DNA of 5,435 nt from an uncultured Amaricoccus sp. (GTDB lineage: Bacteria; Pseudomonadota; Alphaproteobacteria; Rhodobacterales; Rhodobacteraceae), in assembly GCF_937858865.1 (NCBI RefSeq), contig NZ_CALLYO010000084.1, positions 1 through 5,435 of the forward strand, in the 5' to 3' direction. This document shows, in pieces, positions 5,148 through 5,435 of this stretch. Under the pieces are notes generated by a model. The model was not told the origin of the DNA. It saw only the letters and a program-made list of their open reading frames with translations, and made no database searches. The position numbers and the translations under genes are program-made. The stretch's first letter is position 1, and each line of letters begins with the position of its first letter.

Positions 5148-5435
5148 TCAGCCTTTGCCGGGGAGGGTGAGGCCGGCGTTGCGGGCGTAGACCTTGGCGA
5201 CGGCGGCGTCATCCTCCTGGCCGAGGCCGGAGCCCTGGGCGGCGAGGAACTGCTGCAGGGCGGCGGCGGCGATGGGCGCGGAGAAGCGGGCGCTGCGGGC
5301 GATGTCGAGGACGATGCCGAGATCCTTCGGCCAGATGTCGATCGAGCTTCGCGGCGCATAGTCGCCTTCGATGACGTGCGGGGCGCGGTTCTCGAGCATC
5401 CAGCTGGTGCCGGCGCATTTCGAGATGACCTCGAG
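5148..5435 (-). CDS. ltnD: L-threonate dehydrogenase-like protein, C-terminal part (partial)
   Basis: The last 95 residues of a beta-hydroxyacid dehydrogenase end at the stop codon 5150-5148; the N-terminal Rossmann domain and the catalytic lysine lie beyond the right edge. The pattern matches the LtnD/YgbJ group: VISKCAGTSWMLENRAP near the start of the fragment, then GDYAPRSSIDIWPKDLGIV, a FSAPIAAAALQQFLAA helix, GLGQEDDAAVAKVY and a short LTLPG end. LtnD oxidises L-threonate at C2 with NAD, the first step of a four-carbon acid-sugar catabolic route that continues with a kinase and a decarboxylase (OtnK/OtnC type). Those partners, if present, would be off the window to the right. A 3-hydroxyisobutyrate or tartronate semialdehyde dehydrogenase is the alternative, but the DDAAV and KDLGIV pattern favours LtnD. 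No internal ATG should be taken as the start, because the frame remains open to the window edge. Confidence 0.85.
   Translation of the reverse strand, partial: LEVISKCAGTSWMLENRAPHVIEGDYAPRSSIDIWPKDLGIVLDIARSARFSAPIAAAALQQFLAAQGSGLGQEDDAAVAKVYARNAGLTLPGKG

Overview
The window is strongly GC-rich, dense with genes, and uses third-position G/C almost throughout. Gene content and codon use suggest an alphaproteobacterium, probably from a Rhodobacterales-like lineage. That placement is an inference from protein style (the lipoprotein L,D-transpeptidase, the CysK variant, the LtnD-type dehydrogenase); no rRNA or marker gene is present. I see no tRNA, rRNA, CRISPR array, transposase, integrase or attachment site.

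Layout, left to right. (1) 1-93, +: the last 30 codons of an unrecognised protein. (2) 94-353: a 260-base non-coding stretch with three tandem 11-bp direct repeats (158-190), a plausible sigma70-type promoter (276-304) and a leader hairpin (314-337). (3) 354-653, +: a 99-residue protein resembling the dimeric alpha/beta-barrel / antibiotic biosynthesis monooxygenase (ABM) families. (4) 654-791: a gap with a nested, strongly paired element at 658-718. (5) 792-1478, +: a lipoprotein L,D-transpeptidase (YkuD fold). (6) 1501-3141, -: an MFS_3/EntS-like transporter with a C-terminal soluble domain. It converges on the transpeptidase across a 6-bp-stem hairpin. (7) 3142-3281: the divergent region. 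(8) 3282-4376, +: cysteine synthase A (cysK), followed 12 bases later by (9) 4389-5060, +: an SRAP/YedK abasic-site DNA-crosslinking protein; the two probably form an operon. (10) 5061-5147: an unusually AT-rich gap with a 14-bp palindrome and a good leftward promoter-like sequence pointing antisense to the SRAP gene. (11) 5148-5435, -: the C-terminal 95 residues of an L-threonate dehydrogenase-like protein that runs off the right edge.

The genes look mostly like independent housekeeping and accessory functions: envelope remodelling, export, cysteine synthesis, abasic-site protection and sugar-acid catabolism. I do not see a convincing new multi-gene system. The most interesting material is non-coding: the 11-bp repeat array, the folded element after the ABM-like gene, and the antisense-facing promoter with its palindrome. 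The 12-base cysK-SRAP pairing and the ABM-like domain on the MFS transporter also merit a look.
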